From Rhynchopus sp. YZ270_cl-10 (taxonomy: Eukaryota > Euglenozoa > Diplonemea > Diplonemida > Diplonemidae), in assembly GCA_964035575.1 (NCBI GenBank), contig OZ037845.1, positions 248,001 to 312,000 of the forward strand: 64,000 nt of DNA, in the 5' to 3' direction. Under the pieces are notes generated by a model. It was not told where the DNA came from and ran no database searches. It saw nothing but the letters and a program-made list of their open reading frames with translations. The position numbers were made by a program, and so were the translations under genes. Each line of letters begins with the position of its first letter. The first letter of the stretch is position 1. This document shows, in pieces, positions 1 through 10,881 of this stretch.

Positions 1-390
1 ACCACCAAAGAAAAACCACAAAACCAATTTTACTTCACATGCAGTCTCATTTTATTTTGTGGTTTTTGTGTGCAAACGCGAATTTTTTATCTTATTGCGT
101 CGTGAAAAAGCTTTACTTCCTCGGCCAGGCACAACGAAATTGGGATGTTCTCGAGAGGAGAGCTGAGGGGGGGGGGGGGACAAAACAAAACGAAGAAGAA
201 TATAAGAGGAAGCAGGGGACGGGGTAGACAGGGCACTCGTGGTATCAAAGATAAGGCGAAGGGCTACATACTAAGCTGATATAACTCCAAATATTGCAAA
301 GGTGGAAACATTCTACACAAAAAGAGACATATATTTGACAATGTGCAAAACGTCGTTCATTCCGTAAACATTGTCAAAAATAAGGGGGGG

Positions 391-430
391 TAGAGTTGAC
401 AGTCCAAACGCTGGGACGCAGGTACTGATA
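391..430. repeat. Dispersed repeat family 3, copy 1
   Basis: Contains the family hallmarks AGTTGA, then AAACGC, then GGGACGCAGG and ACTGA. Related copies lie at 505, 18967, 38081 and, split, around 59304-59426. Function unknown. Confidence 0.45.
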
Positions 431-504
431 CCCTGTGGAGGGGGAAGGATAAGTTTGATAAGACGATTCTAAGCCTGTGCTTTTTGGTCATCTGGCAAAA
501 TAAA

Positions 505-551
505 AGAGAAGTTGAAAGTGCAAATGCCTTATCATCGGCGGACGCAAGGTA
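505..551. repeat. Dispersed repeat family 3, copy 2
   Basis: Contains GAAGTTGAAAGTGCAAATGCC split by a short spacer from GGCGGACGCA. It is most similar to the copy at 18967-19020, with which it shares the left half almost exactly. Confidence 0.5.
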
Positions 552-1116
552 CAAATAAATTCATTCTGTCGGGTTACACAGAACCCTGTGCCTTCAAACC
601 TCCAAAAAATGCTGTGAAAAAGAGGGGGAAAAAAAACACAAAGATGAATCCGCACGGGGTGATACACACTAGTTCTTCCGATGTTTTTTTTGTTTTTTGA
701 TCACTTTCTGCTGTTTTGCCTTGCAAATATTGCCTCAGTTTTTGAACCACAAACACCATTCGACAAAAAAAAATAACTAAAATAACCACACCTCCTATTT
801 TTTGAAATTGAAACAAACAAACAACGGGGCCGGGGGGGTATACTGGGTAACCACTCTGTCCTTTTGAACCTCCCTTCCCCCCCTACGTTTTTCCCACCCA
901 CCTCCCACTTCCCCTTTCGCAATGCAGTCGCTGTCCAATCGTTGTGGGGAAAAACACAAATGGCCACAAACTCCTGGCAGCGCCTAAACACTTGCAAAAA
1001 AAGAGGAAAAAAAAACACAATACTGAACGAATGGGTGCAGCAGCACTAGGCGCCAAATAATGGAACGTTTTTATATGCACCAATCATCGCGTGCACCTGC
1101 AACATCGGGTCTGTAT

Positions 1117-3420
1117 CTACAGAGGGATGTTGCCGTGCTTCTTCCACGGGTTTGTCACGGACTTGTTCTGAAGTCTCTCGAGGTCCTCGCAGATCTGTGA
1201 AAAGAGTGTTGACAGTGAAAACGTTATTCAGCTTGAAACAAAAGAAAGTGAAGCTGATAAAGGGGGGCCCCGTCGATTATTTACCTTTTGAAAAGGTAAA
1301 TAATACACGAAAGGTAAATAATACATGGAAGGTAAATAATACAATATTTGGACTTTATTAATTCAAAAGGTAAATAATATACGGTTTGACCTATTGCGGG
1401 TAAACGGTCCTGTTTTCGATGCACACCCACTAGACCCCCGACTCACTGCACAACAGATTTTCACACCCCGCCCTTCCCCCTCCCCGGAACCCCTCTCGCC
1501 GTCATGTTGAACGCCTCGACCCTTGCAGAGCTGAACCACCAGTGGGATGAGGTGCGCCGTGGCCGCTGCGAGATGGTCGTCGGCCTCGACGAGGCAAGCG
1601 TGGCGAGCCTGGACCTGGACGTTGAGAGCTTCAGCGACACGTCCAGTGCCTCAGAACTTCACCCAAAAAAAGCGGGGCGGAAAATTAATTAATTAAATGC
1701 CAATTCAAAAGGTAAATAATACACGAAAGGTAAATAATACAATGTTTGGCATTAAAAAGGTAAATAATACACGAAGGTAAATATTAAAATAGGTAAATAA
1801 TCGACGGGTCCCCCCTTTAGTGCAAACGGCACTTACAATACGCAGGTTATTTGTGAAATGTGAAAAGAAGTGACATTGCATCTATCAAGTCTTTGTGAAG
1901 GGGAGACTAGGGGAGGGCATGAAGCATACGAGTCTGCGGGTGTCGCTCGGGCGGATGACGGCATCGACGTATCCCTTCTTCGCTGCCTCGGCAGGGGTGC
2001 AGAACTTGCCCTGGTACTCAGCGGTCTTCTCTGCAAGCTCCTCTTCGGAGGAGCCTCTGTGGATGATCTCGCATGCTCCCTTGGCGCCCATCACCTGTGT
2101 GTGTGTGTGTATGTGTTGCAGTGCCGTGTGGTGCTGGGTCCACTGTATGGTTTATGAAAGACATACCGCGATCTCTGCCGTCGGCCATGCGTAGTTCATG
2201 TCTCCACGGATGTGCTTGCTGCTCATCACGTCGTACGCACCTCCGTACGCCTTACGTGTGATGACAGTGATCTTGGGCACGGTGGCCTCGCAGTAAGCGT
2301 ACAGAAGCTTGGCTCCGTGGCGGATGATACCTCCCCACTCCTGCCCAGTGCCGGGGAGGAACCCGGGCACGTCCACGAGCGTGATCACAGGGATGTTGAA
2401 GGAGTCGGCGAAGCGCACGAAGCGTGCGGCCTTGGAGGAGCTGTCGATGTCGAGCACACCTGCGTTGTGCTTGGGCTGGGAGGCAATGATCGCAACAGTG
2501 CGGCCCTCCATGCGTGCAAACCCGGTGATGATGTTCTTCGCGAACTTGGGCTGCACCTCGTAGAAGCTGTTCTCGTCCACAATCGGCTTGATCACGGCGT
2601 TCATGTCGTACGCCATTGTGTTCTCCGGAGGGATGATGCGGTCCAGGATGCCACAGTCACGGTCGCGCTTGTCGTTGCTTTCGTACACAGGCGCCTTCTC
2701 CTTGTTGTTCAAGGGCAGGTAGCTGTAGAAGGTGCGCAGACGTTCCAACGCCTCCAGCTCGTTCGCAAAGCTTCCGTGGCACACACCCGACTTGCTTTCG
2801 TGCGCAGACGCGCCACCAAGCTCCTCCTTGGTCACAGTCTCGTGGGTCACGGTCTTGACAACGTCCGGTCCGGTGACAAACATGAAAGAGTTGTCCTGCA
2901 CCATGAAGGTGAAGTCCGTCAGTGCCGGGGAGTACACGGCACCACCTGCGCAGGGTCCAAGCACAACGGAGATCTGCGGCACAACACCAGACGCCAATGT
3001 GTTGCGCAGGAAGACGTCTGCGTACCCTGCCAGGGAGAGGATGCCCTCCTGGATACGTGCACCTCCGGAGTCGTTCAGGCCGACAATCGGGACACCGACG
3101 TTGACGGCTTCGTCCATGATTTTGCACATCTTCGCTGCGTTGGTGAGCGACATCGACCCTCCGAGGACGGTGAAGTCCTGGGAGAACAGGTAGACGGGAC
3201 GTCCGTGAATCATCCCTGTACCAGTCACGAGACCGTCACCCTCGGGCTTGGTTTTTTCAAGGCCGAAGTCGTTGCAGTTGTGCACAACACCTGCATCACG
3301 CTCACGGAAGCTGCCCGCGTCACAGAAGAGCTCGACACGCTCGCGTGCTGTGAGCTTTCCACGCTTGTGCTGCTTGGCAGCGGCAGCGCTGCAGTGCCTC
3401 CTGGCCGCTCTCATGAACAT
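1117..3420 (-). CDS. PCCB: Propionyl-CoA carboxylase beta chain, 3 exons
   Basis: Carboxyltransferase subunit of the biotin-dependent mitochondrial enzyme that makes methylmalonyl-CoA from propionyl-CoA. Exons are 3420-2167, 2094-1930 and 1194-1117 (498 aa, family about 500-540). Introns are 2095-2166 (GTATGT...CAG) and 1195-1929 (GTATGC...CACAG), both phase 0. The N-terminus ([17 protein letters not shown]) looks like a mitochondrial presequence and runs into [12 protein letters not shown]. Acyl-CoA and oxyanion motifs are visible: [13 protein letters not shown] at about 152-164, [14 protein letters not shown] at about 351, then [15 protein letters not shown] and [10 protein letters not shown]. 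The last exon is short but certain, because it ends [11 protein letters not shown], the family's diagnostic C-terminus. The start at 3420 is preferred because upstream codons lie in a pyrimidine-rich leader and a dispersed repeat. Intron 2 contains a TIR element (1260-1817). The biotin-bearing alpha subunit is not in this window. Confidence 0.95.
1260..1817. mobile_element. TA-flanked TIR element inside PCCB intron 2
   Basis: A 558-bp element with 27-bp terminal inverted repeats (1260-1286 and 1791-1817, one mismatch) that start AAGGGGGG and end ATTATTTACCT. It is bounded by TA at 1258-1259 and 1818-1819, the duplication typical of Tc1/mariner-type elements. Both ends carry clustered copies of GGTAAATAAT (about ten, mostly in direct orientation). 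The GC-richer middle holds a 62-codon ORF (1504-1692, plus strand) with no recognisable domain. No transposase is present, so it is non-autonomous. Removing it leaves an intron of about 175 nt. Confidence 0.85.
1504..1692 (+). CDS. Small ORF carried by the TIR element, unknown
   Basis: A 62-codon ATG ORF in the GC-rich core of the element, much closer in composition to host coding DNA than to the AT-rich iteron arms. It is acidic (DEVRRG, GLDEAS, DLDVES) with a basic end (KKAGRK). I recognise no family. It could be a captured host gene fragment or the first exon of a lost element gene. It is antisense to PCCB and may not be expressed. Confidence 0.25.
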   Translation: MLNASTLAELNHQWDEVRRGRCEMVVGLDEASVASLDLDVESFSDTSSASELHPKKAGRKIN

Positions 3421-3530
3421 TATCGATTCGTTGGTGCCTGGTTGTGGAGATTGTAGGCGAGGGGAGGAGAGGAGGAGGTTAGGGCATAGCAAAGTGCAGA
3501 GCCAAGGAGCGTACGGCAAAGAAAGTTGAC

Positions 3531-3629
3531 TTGAAATACAAAAGCCCGCTTGACAGTGTACCTTGGTACATGACCGGTAGTACCCCAACCATGCAGTCCT
3601 ACATCCATTTCGTGGTTTACATCTGATAT
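3531..3629. repeat. Dispersed repeat family 2, upstream of PCCB
   Basis: Begins TTGAAATACAAAAGCCCGCT, continues with a GTACC/GGTAC hairpin, and ends with the conserved block CCAACCATGCAGTCCTACAT followed by CCATTT. Near-identical blocks occur at 39533-39612 and 49062-49177, in the same orientation. It lies in the 5' flank of the carboxylase gene. Confidence 0.7.
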
Positions 3630-4600
3630 GCGCTACTCCCCACTCATCAGACAGATGAACGGGGATCATTGCGAACACAGGGACATGAATCCTGTGTCAG
3701 GAGGTTGATTAGTCCTGTGTGATCTATGGCCCAGTTGGGGTCCTCTGCCCGTTTCGCAGTGTGGGAAAGAAAAGATCCGCAGGCAGAGGGTGTCGTGTGC
3801 TGAACAGAAAAGTTAAAAGTGTGTAGCAGATGCAGGTTGCGAAAGAAAAAGAGAGTAGGGAGGGGGAGGTGGCGGACATCTTAATTTTACCTTATTAATT
3901 GATGACAGTTGGGCAGGGTGGGCGAAGTAAATGTGTATCTTCATATCCTCGACGAAGGTTATTTCTTGTACGCCACACGACATGTTCGTTTCGAGAGAAA
4001 AATTTGCTGAACGTTTTGTTTGTTTTTTTTGTTTATATTTTGAAAATGATAGCAATTCTTTTCTTTTAGTAAGGGATACGGTAGCGTACAGGAAAAACCT
4101 ATATTTTCGTTTTTTTTTCGAGTTTCTCACATCCAAGGGATACTAGTCACGTTTGGGGTGTTGGACAGAGATTAAACTTTCGTCATCGTCTCAGAAATGG
4201 GGCTGCGGTCTTCAAAAAAAGATCTGGTATCCAGAAAATAAAATGAACAAAAAAAAACCCAAAAAAAAAAAAAAAAGAAGGAAAAAAAACAAAGACAAAG
4301 CAACAGTTATGTCAAGTTGCAGAGTTAGCTAAAAGACCTTAAAACAAATAACCCCAGTCTCAAATAAAACCACCAAATCACACAAAAAGCACGTTTAAAA
4401 ACAAAGACGTGGTATCGTCCTTGCACATGGTACACACGTCCTTCTGTTCATTCAACTAACAGGACAATTGCTGCAAGAGTCCACAAATAAAGAATCAAAA
4501 CATCGTGGAGACACGGAGTTAGCCTTGCGACACTGCACTGTAACAAAGGGTGACTGGGTTGGGAAGGGTAGTAAGTATCACAGCTGATCATATGCACAGC
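3630..4600. other. Gene-free spacer between PCCB and the MAT array
   Basis: AT-rich, with long A-runs at 4246-4290. No ORF on either strand resembles a protein. MAT copy 1 lacks the conserved 3' flank seen after the other four copies, so this is the outer edge of the duplicated array. Confidence 0.6.
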
Positions 4601-6277
4601 TTACTGGGCAAGCTTTGCTCCCTCAGGGATCTTCAGCTCACGCACGTTCTCCCATGTGAATCCCTTCTCCGAGGTACGGCCGAAGTGGCCCATCGCTGCG
4701 GTCTCAGAGTAGATAGGGCGGCGAAGGTCCAGCTCGTTGATGATGTCGTACGGGCGCAGACGGAAGTTCTCAAGCACGATCTGTGAGTGTGGTGGTTGTG
4801 TGATGTGTGGTGAGGTGGTGTTGTGTGATCACATACCGCAAGGGTGCTCTCGTCAGTGTACTTGCCGGTTCCGTAGGTGTCGACGTGCACGGAGAGCGGC
4901 TCGGCAACTCCAATTGCGTACGCAAGCTGCACAAGGCAACGCTTTGCGAGTCCTGCAGACACAATCGACTTGGCGATCCAACGTCCTGCGTACGACGCAG
5001 ACCTGTCCACCTTCGTGGGGTCCTTTCCAGAGAAGGCACCTCCTCCGTGTGCTCCCCATCCACCGTAGGTGTCCACAATGATCTTCCTTCCGGTCAGACC
5101 AGCGTCTCCCATCGGTCCTCCAATCACGAAACGGCCAGAGGGGTTCAAGTGGTACACGGTCTGTGAGGTGGGTGTGTTTCAGTGTGATGTGATGTGATGT
5201 GGTGGGGGTCTCTTTAGGATAAAATATGGGGGGAAAGGTCTTTTTTGGTTAATAGCGCCGAAAAAACGGCAGCGAGGTATGTGGTCATGAGGGCGAGACT
5301 GGGGAAACACAACACAAAAAATACTGATGAAGGTGGTGGTGAGATTTCCCCGTAACGTCCTCAACCAACCTTGCCGAAGCAAGTGGTAAGCAATAACAAC
5401 AAAAAGGGCACGTAGCAATAGATAAATGGTACGCGCAAAAAAAAAAATATATATATATATATACATAGCGAAAAAGGGGGAGGGGAAAAAGACTTTCTTA
5501 TTCGCGACATATTTTATCCTAGAGACCCCCCTGGCGTAGCAAAGCTACTTAAACAAGTTTACAGTGTGAGAGTGTGTGCTGTGTTCATACCTTCTCGTCA
5601 AGGAACTTGGCAGGGATCACGTCCTTCACAAGCTCCATCAGATCCGCACGGATCTTCTCGTTCGTCACCTCCTCGCTGTGCTGGGAGGAGATCAGCACAC
5701 AGTGCACACGCAGGGGTGTCAGAAGCTTCTTGTTGTCGTGCTCGTCAATCTCGTACTCAACAGTCACCTGGGTCTTGGCATCGGGACGTGCCCAGGCAAG
5801 CTTTCCGTTGTTCCTCCACTCGGAGTGACGCTGGGCAAGCTGACGTGCAAGCTCGTACGAAAGGGGCATGAGGGTCTCGGTCTCGTCGGTGGCGTATCCG
5901 AACATGAGTCCCTGGTCTCCCGCTCCGAGCTCAGCCTCGTGCACGTACTGTGTGCACTGGCCGATGTCGGGCGACTGCTGCTCAATCGCCACAACGACGT
6001 TGCAGGTCTTGTAGTCGAATCCCTTCTCGCAGTGGTCGTATCCGATCTTCTTCACAGTGCTACGGAGCACGGTCTGGTAGTCAACGTTCGCCTTCGAGGT
6101 GATCTCTCCGAACACCATCACCATGCCAGTCTTGCAGCACGACTCACATGCCACCTTCGACATGGGGTCCACAGCCAGGCAGGCGTCCAGCACTGCGTCG
6201 GAGAACTGGTCGCACATCTTGTCGGGGTGACCCTCGGTCACGTGCTCCGACGAGAACATGAAGGTGCGCTTTCCCAT
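4601..6277 (-). CDS. MAT: S-adenosylmethionine synthetase, copy 1 (3 exons)
   Basis: Makes SAM from methionine and ATP in the cytosol; 396 aa, the normal family length. Exons are 6277-5591, 5160-4837 and 4780-4601, and both introns are phase 0. Visible motifs: the ATP/metal-binding GHPDK at 16-20, GAGDQG at about 117-122, and the phosphate-binding GGGAFSGKD at 268-276 followed by PTKVDRS. The C-terminal exon gives GHFGR and TWE, as in other eukaryotic MATs. Intron 1 is 430 nt here against 61-72 nt in the other copies, because a TIR element has landed in it. The candidate leader acceptor is 39 nt upstream of the ATG rather than 29 nt. Exon-1 silent variants match copy 5 best. Confidence 0.95.
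5204..5567. mobile_element. TIR insertion in intron 1 of MAT copy 1
   Basis: About 364 bp absent from the four sister introns, which supply empty-site comparisons. Imperfect terminal inverted repeats lie at 5204-5228 and 5508-5531 (GGGGGTCTCT, then AGGATAAAATATG; the left arm has two extra T). Weaker complementarity continues inwards (AAAGGTCTTTTTT). No transposase ORF. Beyond the right TIR, about 36 bp including a GTAGC/GCTAC hairpin are also absent from the sister introns, so the exact boundary and any target duplication are unclear. Confidence 0.75.
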
Positions 6278-6668
6278 TTTGATTTTGATTTAGTGTTTGT
6301 GTGGTTTTGATAACTCTGTCGGGGGCAGGAGGGGTAACCTTATGACATTCCGATTAGCCCTCTGAGGGGTACACAATTAATAAGACCTTTCAAAGCCGTA
6401 ACAAGTCTGATAGATAATCAGGAACCAGTACTATGTATTGCTAGCTCAGATACTACACACACAGGGCTGGGGAACTAGCTTTGCACGGACTACAAGGTAA
6501 ATACACGATGACGCGTGTGTGTACTCAAGACATGTGGATCCTCAGTGTACTCAGTTCACTCGAGAAAATCTCACAATGAACAGTTCAAAAATAAGTAGAG
6601 ATCTTTCTTTATACGTCTTCGCTGTAGTGCAATAACCGAAGGCTACTTGACAAATACTTTTCCGTTTT
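6278..6668. other. Spacer between MAT copies 1 and 2
   Basis: About 390 nt without a gene. It is not shared with the other inter-MAT spacers apart from the leader just upstream of the copy 1 ATG. Confidence 0.5.
6316..6317 (-). promoter_or_regulatory. Candidate leader splice acceptor, MAT copy 1
   Basis: An AG preceded by a C-rich tract and followed by AGTTATC, 39 nt before the ATG. The same CAG and TTATC context precedes the other four copies. This is an inferred trans-splice site, not a proven one. Confidence 0.35.
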
Positions 6669-6891
6669 CCTTCAACGGCCTGCATCTACGGTCAAAAAAC
6701 CGGAGCTGCCCGTCTACTAACTAACAATTGAAAATTAAGTAAGTATTCTGTCCTGGCAACTATCCTAACCGCTCATCCGTATGATCGATCCCCCACCCAC
6801 TCGCTCAACGCTTCGTTCGATTAATCTCACTTCACTAACTGCCACAAACATGGAACAAAAATACTCAAAACACGCGAAAAAAGAGAGCAGC
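6669..6891 (-). repeat. Conserved MAT 3' flank, copy 2
   Basis: A 223-bp block directly after the stop codon, repeated after copies 3, 4 and 5 (8871-9109, 10882-11104, 13878-14100) and missing after copy 1. It marks the outer edge of the duplicated unit and probably contains the 3' UTR. Confidence 0.8.
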
Positions 6892-8199
6892 TTACTGGGC
6901 AAGCTTTGCTCCCTCAGGGATCTTCAGCTCACGCACGTTCTCCCATGTGAATCCCTTCTCCGAGGTACGGCCGAAGTGGCCCATCGCTGCGGTCTCAGAG
7001 TAGATAGGGCGGCGAAGGTCCAGCTCGTTGATGATGTCGTACGGGCGCAGACGGAAGTTCTCAAGCACGATCTGTGAGTGTGGTGGGAGTGTGATGTGTG
7101 GTGAGGTGGTGTTGTGTGTTCACATACCGCAAGGGTGCTCTCGTCAGTGTACTTGCCGGTTCCGTAGGTGTCGACGTGCACGGAGAGCGGCTCGGCAACT
7201 CCAATTGCGTACGCAAGCTGCACAAGGCAACGCTTTGCGAGTCCTGCAGACACAATCGACTTGGCGATCCAACGACCGGCGTACGATGCAGACCTGTCCA
7301 CCTTCGTGGGGTCCTTTCCAGAGAAGGCACCTCCTCCGTGTGCTCCCCATCCACCGTAGGTGTCAACAATGATCTTCCTTCCGGTCAGACCAGCGTCTCC
7401 CATCGGTCCTCCAATCACGAAACGGCCAGAGGGGTTCAAGTGGTACACGGTCTGTGAAGTGGGTGTGTTTTAGTGTGATGTGATGAGGTGAGAGTGTGTG
7501 CTGTGTTCATACCTTCTCGTCAAGGAACTTGGCAGGGATCACGTCCTTCACAAGCTCCATCAGGTCCGCACGGATCTTCTCGTTCGTCACCTCCTCGCTG
7601 TGCTGGGAGGAGATCAGCACACAGTGCACACGCAGAGGTGTCAGAAGCTTCTTGTTGTCGTGCTCGTCAATCTCGTACTCAACAGTCACCTGGGTCTTGG
7701 CATCGGGACGTGCCCAGGCAAGCTTTCCGTTGTTTCTCCACTCGGAGTGACGCTGGGCAAGCTGACGTGCAAGCTCGTACGAAAGGGGCATAAGGGTCTC
7801 AGTCTCGTCAGTGGCGTATCCGAACATGAGTCCCTGGTCTCCCGCTCCGAGCTCAGCCTCGTGCACGTACTGTGTGCACTGGCCGATGTCGGGCGACTGC
7901 TGCTCAATCGCCACAACGACGTTGCAGGTCTTGTAGTCGAATCCCTTCTCGCAGTGGTCGTATCCGATCTTCTTCACAGTGCTACGGAGCACGGTCTGGT
8001 AGTCAACGTTCGCCTTCGAGGTGATCTCTCCGAACACCATCACCATGCCAGTCTTGCAGCACGACTCACATGCCACCTTCGACATGGGGTCCACAGCCAG
8101 GCAGGCGTCCAGCACTGCGTCGGAGAACTGGTCGCACATCTTGTCGGGGTGACCCTCGGTCACGTGCTCCGACGAGAACATGAAGGTGCGCTTTCCCAT
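6892..8199 (-). CDS. MAT: S-adenosylmethionine synthetase, copy 2
   Basis: Exons are 8199-7513, 7451-7128 and 7071-6892; introns are 61 and 56 nt. The predicted 396-aa protein is the same as copy 1, with all active-site motifs intact ([20 protein letters not shown]). It pairs with copy 4: they share exon-1 silent variants and about 275 bp of 5' flank (8200-8472 against 12424-12703), so one is a recent duplicate of a unit of about 1.8 kb. The likely leader acceptor AG is at 8228-8229. Confidence 0.95.
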
Positions 8200-8870
8200 T
8201 TTGATTTAGTGTGTTGTGTTTAGATAACTGTACGTTGATGATTGAGGATAAGCAGTCGTGGGAAGCGTTACCACCACGAGCAGGTTGGGTGTGTGCTGTT
8301 GCCATGGCAGACGAAGACCCGACTGTTGAACATCTTCAACGAACACAGCAGAAGCAGCGCAATTATGTTGTGAGTCAGAATAGTTTGAAAATTGGAATGT
8401 TGTTATCTGGTCATGAGAAATGTCAGAAGCAAGACTGGCGTGTCATGGTTGTGTTGTGTCATCATCCGCGGAAGCGTAAAACATGGCAAGAAGGCAGTTA
8501 CGTTACTCACTGCCCTGGTAGTTGATAATTGAAGAATATTTCCTGGTCGCACAATTTCGGTGCGTACAAGCTAAGCACCGTGGTATCTTACAAGCGATAG
8601 AAAACGTTGCTTTTCAGATGCCCACATGCACTCGCGTAAAGCCGCAAATAAAAATGAGCCACACAAACATCACGCGTACGCTGCGTACGTCAAGATGCGG
8701 CTTGTGCAGTGCAAAATTGAGGACAGGTTAGTCTTTGGCAATGAATGTGGTCCATACTGTGTTTCATAAAGTGTACACAATGGCAAAGAAGCATGAGAGC
8801 AACACTGAAAGGTGTGGAATAAGTAGATTAAAAGAGTGCAAAAAATACTCCCCCCAGTTCTTTCCCTTGT
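8200..8870. other. Spacer between MAT copies 2 and 3
   Basis: The first 275 nt are nearly identical to the 5' flank of copy 4. A plus-strand ORF (8211-8525) runs through this duplicated part, but it has no recognisable domain and I do not call it a gene. The remainder is unique. Confidence 0.55.
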
Positions 8871-9109
8871 CCTTCAACGGCCTGCATCTGACGGCCCAAA
8901 CCGGAGCTGCCCGTCTACTAACTAACAATTGAAAATTAAACGAAAATACTTAAACAAACTATTATTTGTCCGGGCAACTATCCTAACCGCTCATCCGTGT
9001 GATCGATCCCCCACCCACTCGCTCAACGTTTCGTTCGATTAATCTCACTTCACTAACTGCCACACACATGGAACAAAAATACTCAAAACACGCGAAAAAA
9101 GAGAGCAGC
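8871..9109 (-). repeat. Conserved MAT 3' flank, copy 3
   Basis: The same block as at 6669-6891, slightly longer (239 bp) because of a small insertion near 8940-8960. Confidence 0.8.
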
Positions 9110-10415
9110 TTACTGGGCAAGCTTTACTCCCTCAGGGATCTTCAGCTCACGCACGTTCTCCCATGTGAATCCCTTCTCCGAGGTACGGCCGAAGTGGCCC
9201 ATCGCTGAAGTCTCAGAGTAGATAGGGCGGCGAAGGTCCAGCTCGTTGATGATGTCGTACGGGCGCAGACGGAAGTTCTCAAGCACGATCTGTGAGTGTG
9301 GTGGGAGTGTGATGTGTGGTGAGGTGGTGCTGTGTTCACATACCGCAAGGGTGCTCTCGTCAGTGTACTTGCCGGTTCCGTAGGTGTCGACGTGCACGGA
9401 GAGCGGCTCGGCAACTCCAATTGCGTACGCAAGCTGCACAAGGCAACGCTTTGCGAGTCCTGCAGACACAATCGACTTGGCGATCCAACGTCCTGCGTAC
9501 GACGCAGACCTGTCCACCTTCGTGGGGTCCTTTCCAGAGAAGGCACCTCCTCCGTGTGCTCCCCATCCACCGTAGGTGTCCACAATGATCTTCCTTCCGG
9601 TCAGACCAGCGTCTCCCATCGGTCCTCCAATCACGAAACGGCCAGAGGGGTTCAAGTGGTACACGGTCTGTGAGGTGGGTGTGTTTTAGTGTGATGTGAT
9701 GTGGTGAGAGTGTGTGCTGTGTTCATACCTTCTCGTCAAGGAACTTGGCAGGGATCACGTCCTTCACAAGCTCCATCAGGTCCGCACGGATCTTCTCGTT
9801 CGTCACCTCCTCGCTGTGCTGGGAGGAGATCAGCACACAGTGCACACGCAGAGGTGTCAGAAGCTTCTTGTTGTCGTGCTCGTCAATCTCGTACTCAACA
9901 GTCACCTGTGTCTTGGCGTCGGGACGTGCCCAGGCAAGCTTTCCGTTGTTCCTCCACTCGGAGTGACGCTGGGCAAGCTGACGTGCAAGCTCGTACGACA
10001 GGGGCATAAGGGTCTCAGTCTCGTCAGTGGCGTATCCGAACATGAGTCCCTGGTCTCCCGCTCCGAGCTCAGCCTCGTGCACGTACTGTGTGCACTGGCC
10101 GATGTCGGGCGACTGCTGCTCAATAGCAACCAGAACGTTGCAGGTCTTGTAGTCGAATCCCTTCTCGCAGTGGTCGTATCCGATCTTCTTCACAGTGCTA
10201 CGGAGCACGGTCTGGTAGTCAACGTTCGCCTTTGAGGTGATCTCTCCGAACACCATCACCATGCCAGTCTTGCAGCACGACTCGCATGCCACCTTCGACA
10301 TGGGGTCCACAGCCAGGCAGGCGTCCAGCACTGCGTCGGAGAACTGGTCACACATCTTGTCGGGGTGACCCTCGGTCACGTGCTCCGACGAGAACATGAA
10401 GGTGCGCTTTCCCAT
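9110..10415 (-). CDS. MAT: S-adenosylmethionine synthetase, copy 3 (most diverged)
   Basis: Exons are 10415-9729, 9667-9344 and 9289-9110; introns are 61 and 54 nt. It is the only copy with protein differences that I can see: Leu for Val in the NVVVAIEQ segment of exon 1, Ser for Ala before MGHF, and Val for Ala in the last codons (EGVKLAQ). None touches a catalytic motif. Intron 2 is 54 nt with no stop, so unspliced RNA would encode an 18-residue in-frame insert. Leader acceptor AG at 10444-10445, 29 nt before the ATG. Confidence 0.95.
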
Positions 10416-10881
10416 TTTGATTTAGTGTATTGTGTTTAGATAACTGTGTGTTGATGATTGAAGACCGGTTTGGTATATGTGTATAAACAGACTACAGTCG
10501 GAAGAGCACTTGACAAACTGAACAATCGTCGAGCACTTGGTCCTTAGAACATTGAAGTTGCAACACGCTCCTCGAGCGGCATGGAGAATACGTCTCATCA
10601 CGACGTATCTGACATGAACAGTTGGTGTTCGTTGGGACGTGAAACGCACAATGCGAGACTAACTGGACATAGAGCAGAGATGGCAAAGGCGTGCATCGTC
10701 CTGCTGCTGCTGGATATCATAGCAATGCCGCAGACGTTGTTCTTGAATTACAAACTAACCACCCGTGACAAGGTGCTCCAGCAGCTAAGTTTTGTGGCTT
10801 CAACGAGACCTGCGCGAGGTGTCGAAGCAAGAAGATGTGTGTACAAAATAAATCAAAAGTACATAAGTTTTTTTCCTTTGT
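10416..10881. other. Spacer between MAT copies 3 and 4
   Basis: No gene. Apart from about 40 nt of shared leader, its sequence is not shared with the other spacers. Confidence 0.5.

Larger units (their letters stand above)
1..1116. other. Gene-free AT-rich spacer
   Basis: No supportable gene on either strand; the ORFs here are short and low-complexity. It holds a G-run near 170, several A-runs, and two copies of a short dispersed repeat (391-430 and 505-551) listed separately. It lies downstream of the carboxylase gene. Confidence 0.6.

Noticed and set aside
2212-3456. 414-codon plus-strand ORF
   Set aside because: Exactly antisense to PCCB exon 1; residues are Val/His/Asp-rich as expected of a shadow frame.
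4832-4870. MAT ORFs as separate short genes of 174 and 230 codons
   Set aside because: They are exons of one gene: phase-0 GTATG...CAG introns join them into a full-length enzyme in all five copies.
8211-8525. Plus-strand ORF repeated at 12516-12707
   Set aside because: Conserved only because the 5' flank of MAT copies 2 and 4 was recently duplicated. No domain, and it overlaps the leader region of the MAT genes.
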